From contig NZ_ARQF01000020.1 of the NCBI RefSeq assembly GCF_000384815.1, positions 186,001 to 250,000 on the forward strand: 64,000 nucleotides of DNA, given 5' to 3'. The first letter of the stretch is position 1. Each line of letters begins with the position of its first letter. Under the pieces are notes generated by a model, which saw nothing but the letters and a program-made list of their open reading frames with translations, made no database searches and was not told the DNA's origin. The DNA comes from Halodesulfovibrio aestuarii DSM 17919 = ATCC 29578 (GTDB lineage Bacteria; Desulfobacterota; Desulfovibrionia; Desulfovibrionales; Desulfovibrionaceae). The position numbers were made by a program, and so were the translations under genes. Positions 41,019-51,000 of this stretch are shown here, piece by piece.

Positions 41019-41876
41019 TTACTGCACAAACTCTCCTCCGATAAATTTACGAGTATCTGCAACATCTTCAACACGCAGTAAAAATGCTCCAATAAAAAAA
41101 CAGCCTCCGCCGAACGTTAGATATCCACTGGCCATTTCAGGAGCAAAAACGTCACCAGTTTGCGGCAAATAAAAAGCAACAGCACTTGAAATCTGAAATG
41201 CAATGGATCCAACGATATTTACCCAAACAATCCACCACTCTTCTGACCGAAACGCCTTGATAGAACGATCTCGATAAATTTCAAGCCATGCAAAGGCGCA
41301 AGAAAGTAAAAAACAGATACTCCCCAACATTCCCGGTAGCCAGATAGAGATATTTTTTTCTACTGGAGTTACTGCAAACAACGCTGCTACACAGTTAACA
41401 TTAAAGAGCAACGTACCCATAAACTGCACCACCGATGACAAGTAGCCAAGGTTTTTAGGACGCCATGCTATTCGTATCCAATGACACCGCTGTGTCCTGA
41501 AAAGTTCCGGATTTGTAATATCCTTATTAATGGACTCGATTAGTTGCAGATATGCCGCAGAGGTAAAGAAGATTGAGCCACAACAAAATATAATATCGAA
41601 GTAAGCAGAATATGAATCCGACAAAAAACCGGGGATGGTAAACAGAAAAGCTCCGACCATGAACAGTACTGCAACCCAGTAGTTAATCCTTTTAACGCAA
41701 ACCACATATTTTGCCTGTTCCTCTTTACTCAGCATCATTGGCCGTATCCAGCGAACACCTTTTCGCACTGGACGTGCTGTGTAAACATCACTGCCATGTC
41801 TATGATGTAACCATACATGCGTGACAAAAGGCCCTACAGTTTCGTACTCAAGCCTATGTTCCCCTAATCCGTTCAT
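41019..41876 (-). CDS. Multi-pass membrane protein of unknown function
   Basis: 285 residues from ATG 41876 (AGGA 6 bases upstream). A hydrophilic N-terminus (about 65 residues, His/Arg rich) is followed by about seven hydrophobic helices in loosely repeated pairs (LFMVGAFLFTIPGF, GSIFFTSAAYLQLIES, VVQFMGTLLFNVNCVAALF, GSICFLLSCAFAWLE, IVGSIAFQISSAVAFYLP, GGGCFFIGAFLLRVED). The repeated G-S-x-x-F pattern recalls YrhK-like domains, but I am not confident of that. It lies between tRNA-Leu cassettes 1 and 2. Confidence 0.7.
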   Translation of the reverse strand: MNGLGEHRLEYETVGPFVTHVWLHHRHGSDVYTARPVRKGVRWIRPMMLSKEEQAKYVVCVKRINYWVAVLFMVGAFLFTIPGFLSDSYSAYFDIIFCCGSIFFTSAAYLQLIESINKDITNPELFRTQRCHWIRIAWRPKNLGYLSSVVQFMGTLLFNVNCVAALFAVTPVEKNISIWLPGMLGSICFLLSCAFAWLEIYRDRSIKAFRSEEWWIVWVNIVGSIAFQISSAVAFYLPQTGDVFAPEMASGYLTFGGGCFFIGAFLLRVEDVADTRKFIGGEFVQ

Positions 41877-42136
41877 TCCGCTTCCTGCTATCTGTTTTCT
41901 CTCAATACCTACCGCATGCTTACAAGAACACAAACCTATTTAGATGAACACACGGTTACAACAAGGGCGCCACAACTATTTTCCATTCTTCATTATCTTG
42001 CAGGAGGGGGATTTTTGCATTGAGAACATGCCTCAACTGCATTTAAAAATAGTAACTACCGTTCGTAATTTTTTTAAACTCAGTAGCATCCCCCATGTCA
42101 CCCGTTTCATTTTTTTCTATTTTTTTAAAAAAACAC

Positions 42137-42163
42137 TTGCCAAACGAGTGTAATACACATAGA
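42137..42163 (+). promoter_or_regulatory. tRNA-Leu cassette 2 promoter
   Basis: TTGCCA-N15-CATAGA, matching cassettes 1 and 3. Confidence 0.55.
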
Positions 42164-42234
42164 TACAATTTCCGCGTTAGGGGAAAAAACTTAACGCGTC
42201 CTCAGAGCATCGCGCAAGCGAAGTTCATATAAGT

Positions 42235-42320
42235 GCCCAGGTGGTGGAATTGGTAGACACGCTATCTTGAGGGGGTAGTGGGCCATGCCCGTGGGAGTTC
42301 GAGTCTCCCCCTGGGCACCA
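42235..42320 (+). tRNA. tRNA-Leu(GAG), copy 2
   Basis: 86 bases with encoded CCA; identical to copy 1 except one C-to-T change in the variable-arm loop (GGGCCATGCCC). Anticodon GAG. Confidence 0.97.
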
Positions 42321-42330
42321 TGCACTTACG

Positions 42331-42362
42331 AAAAGATCATACGAAAGTATGATCTTTTTTTT
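42331..42362 (+). terminator. tRNA-Leu cassette 2 terminator
   Basis: Same AAAGATCATAC-GAAA-GTATGATCTTT hairpin with T8. Confidence 0.93.
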
Positions 42363-43011
42363 GGGCAATTATCCCCCGTTCATGACACACAAAACAGCCC
42401 GCAAACAATCAAACGTTCTTACTGCCAATAATTCCCACCCGCTCTTCATGAGCAAATATGGCATAAAATATGATCGGCAAACGGTTGTTACAAGCTTTGA
42501 AGCGTCACACATTATGAATCAATCAGCGATTCAAATCATCAATTAACTCGCTTCACTCTATCAGCGTGCAGACAAAACTATGTTCGTTTGACATCTGAAG
42601 AAACACTGTGTTCGTCTGATTGAAAAAGCAGATAAAATCTGTATTGCGAACGGACTTGAAGATACAGACCACGTTGTCTCAACTGACTGAAATCATAACT
42701 ATCAAAAATCTATTGCAACTGCAGTTTCATAACTTTTCCGCAAGCATTTACTACTTAAGAAAAGAGTTAGTTACAGGGATAACTAACTCTTTTTTTATTA
42801 TACTTACCTATTTTGTAAGACTGTACGTTTCTTACAACCATTTTATTTTACTACATTCCAATGTTGCCAACATAAAATTGACTTTATATTCTAGACAACA
42901 ACACGAAATTGACTCTTTATTAACTACACTATAAATACTAGAGGCGACCTTACATGTCATAATTAACAGTCATTACATGTCATATATAGATTTCTTTAAC
43001 AGGAAGATACG
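42363..43011 (+). other. 649-bp intergenic region with decayed-looking frame and orphan terminator
   Basis: No intact gene. One frame (42421-42690) is interrupted only by TAA 42544 and TGA 42589 and ends in a coding-like stretch (RLIEKADKICIANGLEDTD). An unassigned terminator follows at 42761-42797. Confidence 0.4.
42761..42797 (+). terminator. Orphan terminator
   Basis: AGAGTTAGTTA (42763-42773) pairs perfectly with 42780-42790, followed by T7. It is 400 bases after the tRNA terminator and 215 before the next gene. Confidence 0.8.
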
Positions 43012-44967
43012 ATGAACATACAAACCACAACAGAAACATATAGATACCGTGCTGTTCTGTTGGCTTTTATCATATCGATTACACTTTGGGCGCTGGTACG
43101 CTTAGGGCTACTTATATATTCATGGAATGATGCTTCACCATCTCCCATTGAAATCATTAAAATATTTTCTGTCGGCTTCCTTTTCGATCTATGCTTTTTC
43201 GCATTCGCCACAATTCTTCCTTGCCTATATATTACCGCTGCCCCCAACTTCATATGGCGCTCCACCTTAAACAAAATTTTCGTGTACAGCGCATTCTTTC
43301 TAACTATTTTTCTTCTCATTTTTGGAGCAACCGCAGAATTCTTCTTCTGGGAAGAATTCAACGTACGCTTCAACTTTATATCAGTTGACTATCTCATCTA
43401 CCGCAAAGAAGTTGTTAACAACATTTTAGAATCATATCCAATTTTCGTTATCATTCCTACACTTGCGACTATTTCCGGCCTAGTCACATACAAAGTCCGT
43501 TCAGTAATTAACGGTGCGCTTGCAGCACGAAACTCATTTGTATCCAATTGTATTCCTTTTGCAGGCATCCTACTGATAGCTACAACGGGAGGACTTTTCC
43601 TTACCAGCGAATTACGAGATTTTTCAGACAACACGTACCAAAAAGAACTGGCTGCGAATGGCCCATACCAGTTCGTATCTGCATTCAAAAATAATGAGCT
43701 GGACTACTATCAATTTTATCCATCGATTGAAGAAACCACCTCAAACAAAATCATCCGTGCAGATCTTTCTAAAACTACAAACACTTTTTTGTCTGAAAAC
43801 CAACACAGTCTGTTCAGATCAATCCAACGTTTTGGTGAAGAAAAAAAATACAACGTAATACTCGTCACTCTGGAAAGTTTTACCCCAAAATATCTTTCCC
43901 GCTACGGTGCCGAAAAAGACGTCGCCCCAAATATGAATGCACTTATTTCCGAGGCTCAGTTCTATACGCACCTGTTTGCGACAGGTACCCGAACAACCCG
44001 TGGACTGGAAGCACTTACGCTTTCAATACCGCCTACTCCTGGCCGCTCCATTATTAAACGCATCGGCAACGAAAAGGGCTACATATCTCTAGGACGTATC
44101 TTCGCATCCAAAGGATACTCCAATTACTTTATGTATGGTGGACGCGGCTACTTTGACAACATGAACGAATTCTTTGCCGGCAACGGCTACAAGATCGTTG
44201 ACCAATCTTCCGTACCGGATAAAGAAATCGGTTTTGAAAATGCATGGGGAATGGCTGATGAGTACCTTTTTAATCAAGTAATTAAGACTGCAGATAGTGA
44301 AGCGGCTGCAAAAAACCATTTCTTTCTTCATGTCATGACGACATCGAACCATCGCCCATACACATACCCTGACAACCGCGTTGCAATTCCATCAGGTGAA
44401 GGACGAACTGGTGCTGTTCAGTACACAGACTGGGCAATTGGTGACTTCCTGAAAAAGGCAAAGCAGAAACTCTGGTTCGACAACACAATCTTTGTATTTG
44501 TTGCCGACCATCAGGCAAGCAGCGCAGGACGTGAACACTTACCCGTACGTCGATACAGGATCCCGATGTGGATTTATGCGCCTAAAATTGTAAAGCCTAA
44601 GCTTGTGGATATGTTATCCAGCCAAATTGACGTTGCCCCGACAATTCTCGGATTACTCAATTGGTCGTACCCTTCTTTCTTTTATGGAAAAGACATTGCC
44701 CAGATGGCTCCAGAAGAAGGAAGAGCATTTATTGGCAACTACCAATACCTTGGCTTGTTTGACGGAAAGCGGATGGCGGTACTTGGACCTAGAAAAAGTA
44801 TTGAGGTTGAAACCATTGAAAACGAGAGAGCAGTGAAAACCCAAAAGGGATCAACAGATGATCCCCTCGTGCAAAGAGCTATCTCCTACTATCAAAATGC
44901 GGCATGGGCTTACAAAAACAAACTAAATACTGACACACTTCTTTCTAACAATACTTCCAAAAAATAG
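43012..44967 (+). CDS. LtaS-type sulfatase-fold phosphoglycerol/phosphoethanolamine transferase
   Basis: 651 residues. Five membrane helices in the first ~210 residues, then a periplasmic alkaline-phosphatase-fold domain: VILVTLESFTPKYLSRYG (first metal Glu), GTRTTRGLEALTLS (nucleophile Thr), FFLHVMTTSNHRPYTYP and FVFVADHQASSAG (metal Asp/His). Gram-negative members transfer phosphoglycerol or similar groups to glycans or lipid A-type acceptors. AGGA 7 bases before the ATG. The adjacent convergent glpD fits glycerol-phosphate metabolism. Confidence 0.9.
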   Translation: MNIQTTTETYRYRAVLLAFIISITLWALVRLGLLIYSWNDASPSPIEIIKIFSVGFLFDLCFFAFATILPCLYITAAPNFIWRSTLNKIFVYSAFFLTIFLLIFGATAEFFFWEEFNVRFNFISVDYLIYRKEVVNNILESYPIFVIIPTLATISGLVTYKVRSVINGALAARNSFVSNCIPFAGILLIATTGGLFLTSELRDFSDNTYQKELAANGPYQFVSAFKNNELDYYQFYPSIEETTSNKIIRADLSKTTNTFLSENQHSLFRSIQRFGEEKKYNVILVTLESFTPKYLSRYGAEKDVAPNMNALISEAQFYTHLFATGTRTTRGLEALTLSIPPTPGRSIIKRIGNEKGYISLGRIFASKGYSNYFMYGGRGYFDNMNEFFAGNGYKIVDQSSVPDKEIGFENAWGMADEYLFNQVIKTADSEAAAKNHFFLHVMTTSNHRPYTYPDNRVAIPSGEGRTGAVQYTDWAIGDFLKKAKQKLWFDNTIFVFVADHQASSAGREHLPVRRYRIPMWIYAPKIVKPKLVDMLSSQIDVAPTILGLLNWSYPSFFYGKDIAQMAPEEGRAFIGNYQYLGLFDGKRMAVLGPRKSIEVETIENERAVKTQKGSTDDPLVQRAISYYQNAAWAYKNKLNTDTLLSNNTSKK

Positions 44968-45066
44968 AGTCCTGTGATGATAGTCCATCGAATGAACACA
45001 ACTGTTCCTCCAACACATTTCCCTATTCCCAATTAGCTGGAGATGGCTTAATATAGTTCCCCAAAC

Positions 45067-45104
45067 AAAAACGCCCCGCGTCTTAATCGAAGCGGGGCGT
45101 TTTT
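45067..45104. terminator. Bidirectional terminator
   Basis: AAAAACGCCCCGC (45067-45079) pairs exactly with GCGGGGCGTTTTT (45092-45104), between the convergent LtaS-type and glpD genes. Confidence 0.95.
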
Positions 45105-45105
45105 G

Positions 45106-46689
45106 TTATAACTGACAGCAGGTTCCGGCCATATATTGTGATGCGACTTCGGTGAACTCTGCAAGTTGCGTATCAATCCAAGCTGCTGCATCTTCTCCTG
45201 AAAGGCCAAGCTCAACAGCCATAAGCCGTGCCACTTCCGGCGCAGCCTCAACCGCTGCTGCGGCATCGAGGAGAAGAGCACGGGTGCGCAATGCAAGTAC
45301 ACCGTACAGAGTTTGTGCCATTTCGGATCGTACAGCCCATACAACTTCCACTTTTCGGTATGGAAGACGTTTGTGCAGCAACTCTGCAAGAGTCTCATCT
45401 TCATCCATCAAATCATACAAATACTGCACATCACTACCATACGCGCGGAACGGATCATCCTTATCGAAATCACGTGTCCAGCCATGCAATGGCATATTAC
45501 TTGTGCGGCACTCCACGGCAGGAAGTTGTGCTGTTTTCGCACAGGTATTTACGACATCTTCTGCCATTTTGCGATACGTAGTCCACTTACCACCGGCAAT
45601 GGTCACCAAACCAGATTCAGATACAGTAAGGTAGTGGTCGCGTGAAAGCGCAGACGTTCCATCTGCTCCTTCAGCCTTAATAAGAGGACGAATGCCGTTA
45701 AACACACTGCGCACATCTTTTCGTTGCGGCTTACGGGCAAGGAAGCGGCCAACATGTTCAAGCAGGAAGTCCACTTCGTCATTTGTTGCTTTCGGTTCCA
45801 TCTCAGGTCCGGAAACTTCCGTATCAGTGGTACCGATAATAAGTTTGTCGTGCCACGGCAGAACAAAAACAACACGTCCATCGTCTGTTTTAGGAATCAA
45901 TATTCCGGCTTCACCCGGACAGAATGTTCTGTCGAGCATAATATGAATCCCCTGACTCGGCTGCAAAATAGGCGTTACAGACGGGTCGTCCATCTGACGG
46001 ATCTCATCTGTAAAAATACCTGTTGCGTTTACAACAGAACGGGCATGGATCGTATGTTCTTTACCTGTCAGCAAATCAACAGCAACTACACCACGCACAA
46101 CGCCATCCTCTTTAATCAGAGAACGAACCTGCATATGGTTCACAGGACATCCACCCAACTCATTCATAGTTAAGGCAAGAGTCATCGCATAGCGGGCATC
46201 ATCAAATTGACCGTCATGATACCGGACACCAGCCTTTACCCCGACAGGATTTAATCCCGGCACATGATAGAATGCGCTGTTACGCACCATGGGATAGGAA
46301 CGGCCAAAGCTGAACGGGCCGGAAAGAAGGTCGTACATGACAAGGCCAATTCCATAGTAGAATGTTTCCCACCAGCTATATGTCGGCACAATGAAGGACT
46401 GATCGTCCACAAGATGCGGAGCATTACGGCGCATGCGGCCACGCTCATGCAATGCATCATATACTAAGGAAAAGTTCATCTGCTCCAGATACCGAACACC
46501 ACCGTGCGCAAGCTTGGTGCTTCTGCTTGAAGTGGCCTGACAAAAATCTGCCGCCTCAAGCAGAACGGTTGAATACCCTCTGGATGCTGCATCAACACCG
46601 GTACCTAGACCAGTTGCACCACCGCCAACGATAAGAACATCCCACATATCCTGACTTTCAATTTTTTCTATAGATTCTGAACGTTGCAC
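45106..46689 (-). CDS. glpD: FAD-dependent glycerol-3-phosphate dehydrogenase
   Basis: 527 residues. VLIVGGGATGLGTGVDAASRG is the FAD-binding loop; TSSRSTKLAHGGVRYLEQ and the C-terminal DAO_C domain are typical of GlpD. It oxidises glycerol 3-phosphate at the membrane and passes electrons to menaquinone. An ATG two codons upstream would directly abut GAGGAG, so I choose GTG 46689, which has AGGAG 6 bases upstream. Monocistronic. Confidence 0.94.
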   Translation of the reverse strand: MQRSESIEKIESQDMWDVLIVGGGATGLGTGVDAASRGYSTVLLEAADFCQATSSRSTKLAHGGVRYLEQMNFSLVYDALHERGRMRRNAPHLVDDQSFIVPTYSWWETFYYGIGLVMYDLLSGPFSFGRSYPMVRNSAFYHVPGLNPVGVKAGVRYHDGQFDDARYAMTLALTMNELGGCPVNHMQVRSLIKEDGVVRGVVAVDLLTGKEHTIHARSVVNATGIFTDEIRQMDDPSVTPILQPSQGIHIMLDRTFCPGEAGILIPKTDDGRVVFVLPWHDKLIIGTTDTEVSGPEMEPKATNDEVDFLLEHVGRFLARKPQRKDVRSVFNGIRPLIKAEGADGTSALSRDHYLTVSESGLVTIAGGKWTTYRKMAEDVVNTCAKTAQLPAVECRTSNMPLHGWTRDFDKDDPFRAYGSDVQYLYDLMDEDETLAELLHKRLPYRKVEVVWAVRSEMAQTLYGVLALRTRALLLDAAAAVEAAPEVARLMAVELGLSGEDAAAWIDTQLAEFTEVASQYMAGTCCQL

Positions 46690-47093
46690 ACTCATCTCCT
46701 CATAGTTTTGTTCCTACCGAATGGGCGGTGATAGAAACACTCCGTAAAATATGCATAGAATGCACACATATGTACTTTCGCACAAAAACAATTAAGGGAA
46801 ACTTTTTATTTCCAATAATACTGTTACGAATGTTCTGCTTATTTTTTTTCAAAGCAGATAATACACTATTTTACCATGTTAAAAGCTTACATAAGCTACT
46901 TAACCAAATATAAACGTTTCATCTTCGCAATACGCTACCTCTTACAATAGCAATTCTATAAAAAAATGAGATATTACTATCACCACAGACTCTTAACTGC
47001 TTTTTTTTATAAATATGTATTCCCTCAGAATTGTAAAGCTATTAATTATCGTTACTATTATCATTATATAAAATCAATCATTCACTAACAAAT
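46690..47093 (-). other. 404-bp intergenic region
   Basis: AT-rich upstream region of glpD. I see no gene, repeat or clear operator in it. Confidence 0.5.
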
Positions 47094-47124
47094 TTACAAA
47101 AAAACACCCCGCAATTGCAGGGTG
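47094..47124 (-). terminator. Terminator after the Met-rich gene
   Basis: AACACCC-C-GCAATTGC-A-GGGTGTT (one mismatch); T7 follows on the minus strand. Confidence 0.85.
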
Positions 47125-47150
47125 TTCCTAATAAAAAAAGGAGTAAAATT

Positions 47151-47651
47151 TTACTTCAGCATACCGCCGTTCATCATTAACGGTATAGTCATAGGCATCA
47201 TCATCCCATCTTTCATAGCCATAGGCATCATCATGCCTTCCTTCATCATTATTGGCATCATCACCATAATTCCATTGTTCATCACTACAGGCATCATCAT
47301 ACATTCCATATTCATATCTTTCATCAGCATAGACTTATTGTTAGTACCTTTCATCATCGGCATCATCATTCCATCTTTCACCATCATAGGCATTTTCAAC
47401 ATACTGCCTTTCATCATCATCATAGGCATTTTCATGTCTTTCATCATCATGCCGTCTTTCATCATCATCGGCACCATCGAACCATCTTTCATCGTCATTG
47501 GCATAAGCGTACCATTAGGAGCCATCATCATCATAACCATACCGTTTTTCATCATCGGCTGCTTCACCATCATGTCTTGCTTCATTGCAAGTGATGACAC
47601 TGCGATGCACATAACTAATGCTGTTGCTATAAAAAATCGTACAAGCTTCAT
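47151..47651 (-). CDS. Extremely methionine-rich secreted protein
   Basis: 166 residues from ATG 47651 (AGGGAG 6 bases upstream). Residues 1-22 are a signal peptide ending SSLA. The mature ~144 residues contain about 60 Met (42%), in repeats of the type MMKDGMMMPM, with Lys, Asp, Gly and Pro between and a single Cys (NMECMMM). There is no known domain. Met clusters bind Cu(I)/Ag(I) in CusF, CopA and PcoE-type proteins and can also scavenge oxidants; either role is inferred. It has its own terminator and lies just before tRNA-Leu cassette 3. Confidence 0.85.
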   Translation of the reverse strand: MKLVRFFIATALVMCIAVSSLAMKQDMMVKQPMMKNGMVMMMMAPNGTLMPMTMKDGSMVPMMMKDGMMMKDMKMPMMMMKGSMLKMPMMVKDGMMMPMMKGTNNKSMLMKDMNMECMMMPVVMNNGIMVMMPIMMKEGMMMPMAMKDGMMMPMTIPLMMNGGMLK

Positions 47652-47799
47652 GAAAATCTCCCTATCAATATGTTGACCCATCGCCTTAATCTCCTCACTC
47701 AAAAGCAAATACAAGGTACATACTACCTCATCATCAAGACATCACAACCATGGTATTTTGATTCGCATCATTCTTTCTTCAAAAAAAAATAAAAAAAGC

Positions 47800-47826
47800 T
47801 TGCCAAATGGAAGCAATCCGCATAAA
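47800..47826 (+). promoter_or_regulatory. tRNA-Leu cassette 3 promoter
   Basis: TTGCCA-N15-CATAAA, as in cassettes 1 and 2. Confidence 0.6.
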
Positions 47827-47896
47827 CAAATTTCCGCGCTAAGGAACAACAACTTAGCGAACCTCAGAGTGACGCACTAGCGAAGCTCATATAAGT

Positions 47897-47982
47897 GCCC
47901 AGGTGGTGGAATTGGTAGACACGCTATCTTGAGGGGGTAGTGGGCCACGCCCGTGGGAGTTCGAGTCTCCCCCTGGGCACCA
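47897..47982 (+). tRNA. tRNA-Leu(GAG), copy 3
   Basis: 86 bases with encoded CCA, identical to copy 1. Anticodon GAG. The 60 bases before it are almost identical to cassette 1. Confidence 0.97.
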
Positions 47983-47992
47983 TGCACTTATG

Positions 47993-48022
47993 AAAAGATC
48001 ATACGAAAGTATGATCTTTTTT
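47993..48022 (+). terminator. tRNA-Leu cassette 3 terminator
   Basis: Same hairpin as cassettes 1 and 2, followed by T6. Confidence 0.92.
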
Positions 48023-48153
48023 CCCGCAACGCTTTCTTCCAGAAGACCGGTTCTCCCAAAAGCACATTTTTCACCCCGCCTTAACCAGTCTGTAACATTA
48101 GTGATCTATCTACCTCATCACCCTGATAACACTAATAAAAGGACTGAAAAACA

Positions 48154-50562
48154 ATGCGGCTACGCACCAAGTTGACCCTTTTCAGTATTTGTATAGGCCT
48201 CCTTCCATTGCTCGCGATGGGCACCTACAGCGTACACACCGCTGCAGTCAGCTTGGAAGAAAACTCCTTTTCGCAACTTAAAGCCACACAGGACGCGCAA
48301 CGACGACATATACAGACACTTATCAACGTCTGGAAACAGGAAGCTGTCATCTTCTCCAAAGTAAAAGAAGTATACAACGCTATAGGCATGCTCCGCGATG
48401 CAACATACACAGCGGTAAAAGGGGAACCGCTTGAGCTGGATGAGGAGTACGAAAACATATATCAATATGTTGCCCCATCCTTTCTCCCGTTTGTTAAAGA
48501 ATTAGGGTTTGAAGATGCCCTGCTCATGGATGACTATGGCAGAATTATTTTTTCGGTAAAGCGCGGAAAAGAACTTGGCTACGATTTCAAACACGGGGCG
48601 CAGAGCGGCTCACCGCTCTCAAAAGCATGGGCAAAGGCCATGAAGGGGGAAATCTGCTTTACAGACATTGCGCCTTTTGCTCCGGACAATAACACACCTG
48701 CAGCCTTCATCGCCGCCCCGGTTTACAGCTACACGCAGGAAATACTCGGAGTTGCAGTCCTGAGACTGCCGGTCAACATGCTTTCTACCCTCATTAATGA
48801 TAAGGACAACTCCAGCAAAAGTGATTCCTACCTTGTAGGCATGGACAAGTTAATGCGTTCCGACTTATCCCGCGCAGCACAAACCCACAGCCTAAAAAAC
48901 TCCCTTGCTACACCGTCAACAGGACGCGCCACACAACAGGCAGTAACACTGGCGCTTTCCGGAAAAAGCGGGACACTTATAGATACAAGTTTTGACGGCA
49001 AGAAATACGCAACAGCATATTCTCCCGTCCATTTCGGCTCACACACATGGGCAATCATCAGCGAACTGCCTACCTCAATCGCCTTCTCAGCCGTGCAGGA
49101 ACTACGCAACGCAACCCTTATTCTCGGCATAATCAGCACACTGATCATACTAATTGCGACATTCAGCATGATTCATATTTCGCTGGCAAAACCATTCCAA
49201 CAAATTCTCACCTTTGCCAAAGAAGTTTCAGAAGGAAATCTCTCTGCACGACTCGACAACAGTTTCAGCGGTGAGATTGCAGAATTGACAGCAGGAATGC
49301 TCCACATGGTCAACCAACTTAAAGAAAAGCTTGGGTTCGCGGAAAGCATTCTTTTAGGACTGACACACCCTTGCATCATTACAGACAATGAAAACAAAAT
49401 CGTTTTCACAAACACCCAGCTCACTACCCTTGTAGAATCCACCAGTGAGCCGTCTTTTTACATCGGAAAACCAGCTGCTTCATTATTAGAACACAGCGAA
49501 ACATCTACAGAACATGTACTTCGTGAGCAGCAGGCAATTCTCAATAATGAACAGATCTGGACAACTCCGGACAACAGGAAACGCATAGTTCGTGTCGACT
49601 GTGCACCACTATACGACATGGATAAACAGCTCATTGGCTCCATAGCTCTTGTCAGCGACCTCACAGATATCCGAACCAAAGAGCAGCAAATTCAACTGCA
49701 AAACGATAAAATGCTTAAGGTTGCGGAGCAGGCAGAAAGCATTGCATCAAACGTTTCAACAGAAGCCGTTACTTTATCCGGACAGGTTGAACAGATCGGG
49801 GTGGGAGCACGTCTGCAAATAACGAAACTGAAAGAGGCAACTGACATTGTGGACGACATGAACACCGTCCTCGGACATTCTGCATCCTACGCAGAAGATG
49901 CTGTAAAAAATGCCCAGACAGCCAAAACAAAGGCCGAACATGGTGCAGATGTTATGAAGAAGACAGCAACAGCAATGCAAAAAGTACAAAATCTTTCAGG
50001 CGAGCTCAAAGAGAGCATGCACGAATTCGGTTCACAGACGGCAGGCATTGGTAACCTTATCGGCGTAATTAGCGAAATCGCCGATCAGACAAATCTGTTG
50101 GCACTTAATGCTGCAATTGAAGCAGCCCGGGCGGGTGATTCTGGACGCGGGTTTGCTGTTGTTGCCGACGAGGTACGCAAACTGGCAGAAAGAACCATGG
50201 AAGCGACAACTACAGTAAACAAAAGTATAGACACAATCCGTACGCAGATAACAAACAACATATCCAGCACAAACGCAGCAGTAGAAGCCGTCGCGGAAAG
50301 TACAAGGCTTGTGGCAGCATCTTCTGAGGCACTTCAGGATATCACTTCATTATCCACTTCAATGGGTGAACACATTGAACAGATAGCGCAATTCTCCAGA
50401 ACACATGCCGACCAGCAGGCAACAATTCTCAACAGCGTAACTGCAATCAATGAAGTTGCTACAGAAACAGGGGCAGGTATGGGTGAATCAACAGAAGTAG
50501 TGAAAGCCCTTGCCGAAAACTCAAGAGAGCTCAGTAAGCTGATAGGTACATTGCGCGGCTAA
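48154..50562 (+). CDS. Methyl-accepting chemotaxis protein with Cache, HAMP and PAS
   Basis: 802 residues. Membrane helix 7-29, periplasmic Cache-type sensor to about 315, helix 320-345, HAMP 346-400, a PAS domain about 400-505 ([24 protein letters not shown]), then the cytoplasmic signalling domain with the hairpin tip [18 protein letters not shown] and [11 protein letters not shown] near 640-675. It signals to CheA. The PAS between HAMP and signalling domain suggests a second, intracellular input. No CheW-tether pentapeptide is seen at the C-terminus. Confidence 0.93.
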   Translation: MRLRTKLTLFSICIGLLPLLAMGTYSVHTAAVSLEENSFSQLKATQDAQRRHIQTLINVWKQEAVIFSKVKEVYNAIGMLRDATYTAVKGEPLELDEEYENIYQYVAPSFLPFVKELGFEDALLMDDYGRIIFSVKRGKELGYDFKHGAQSGSPLSKAWAKAMKGEICFTDIAPFAPDNNTPAAFIAAPVYSYTQEILGVAVLRLPVNMLSTLINDKDNSSKSDSYLVGMDKLMRSDLSRAAQTHSLKNSLATPSTGRATQQAVTLALSGKSGTLIDTSFDGKKYATAYSPVHFGSHTWAIISELPTSIAFSAVQELRNATLILGIISTLIILIATFSMIHISLAKPFQQILTFAKEVSEGNLSARLDNSFSGEIAELTAGMLHMVNQLKEKLGFAESILLGLTHPCIITDNENKIVFTNTQLTTLVESTSEPSFYIGKPAASLLEHSETSTEHVLREQQAILNNEQIWTTPDNRKRIVRVDCAPLYDMDKQLIGSIALVSDLTDIRTKEQQIQLQNDKMLKVAEQAESIASNVSTEAVTLSGQVEQIGVGARLQITKLKEATDIVDDMNTVLGHSASYAEDAVKNAQTAKTKAEHGADVMKKTATAMQKVQNLSGELKESMHEFGSQTAGIGNLIGVISEIADQTNLLALNAAIEAARAGDSGRGFAVVADEVRKLAERTMEATTTVNKSIDTIRTQITNNISSTNAAVEAVAESTRLVAASSEALQDITSLSTSMGEHIEQIAQFSRTHADQQATILNSVTAINEVATETGAGMGESTEVVKALAENSRELSKLIGTLRG

Positions 50563-50611
50563 TCCCCCCCCTTTCAATAAAGCGTGTAAGCGCAACGTAA
50601 CATTACCACAC

Positions 50612-50648
50612 AAAAAAAGCCTGATCATAACATGATCAGGCTTTTTTT
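50612..50648 (+). terminator. Terminator after the chemoreceptor gene
   Basis: AAAAAAAGCCTGATCA pairs with TGATCAGGCTTTTTTT around TAACA. Confidence 0.93.
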
Positions 50649-50787
50649 ACCGGCACACAGTCCGGCTTCATACATTATATAAATCTATGGTGACATTTTC
50701 GAACATATGTTTAGTTTGGCGCTTACCATATGAAAGATAATGCGGTGTGCCTTGCATTTCTTTTCGAAAACATAGATTTTTTCTTTC

Positions 50788-50805
50788 ATGTGAAAAGTAT
50801 CACAT
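50788..50805. promoter_or_regulatory. CRP/FNR-family dyad 1
   Basis: ATGTGA-AAAGTA-TCACAT, a perfect match to TGTGA-N6-TCACA. No gene begins within 1 kb downstream. Confidence 0.55.
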
Positions 50806-50982
50806 AGCTACGGTACTTAGCAACTATTTTGCACCATTTTAGTATGATAGCAGAACAAACATGCTTTACTGCTATATTATGCTTTTATTTCAGAAAGTTA
50901 AAACAAAAACTAAAACAGTCTTCATCTATAGCATCCTACGGTAACACTTTGAAATACGGGACTAATAATGCATTTTTTTAGC

Positions 50983-51000
50983 TTGTGACATTTATCACTA
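50983..51000. promoter_or_regulatory. CRP/FNR-family dyad 2
   Basis: TTGTGA-CATTTA-TCACTA, a near-perfect dyad about 1.2 kb before cooM. Confidence 0.45.

Noticed and set aside
42235-42320. tRNA-Leu copy 2 as a pseudo-tRNA
   Set aside because: The only change is in the variable-arm loop; all stems, the anticodon and CCA are intact.
47122-47676. Long hydrophobic plus-strand frame opposite the Met-rich gene
   Set aside because: It is the mirror of repeated ATG codons (CAT on the other strand reads as Ile/His-type residues); the minus-strand gene has signal peptide, ribosome-binding site and terminator.
39934-47982. tRNA-Leu genes as integration sites of a genomic island
   Set aside because: No integrase, no partial tRNA 3' repeat and no mobile genes between the copies; each copy carries its own promoter and terminator.
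50788-51000. CooA-binding sites for CO control of the coo cluster
   Set aside because: The dyads have TGTGA/TCACA cores, not the TGTC/GACA cores of CooA, and lie over 1 kb from cooM.
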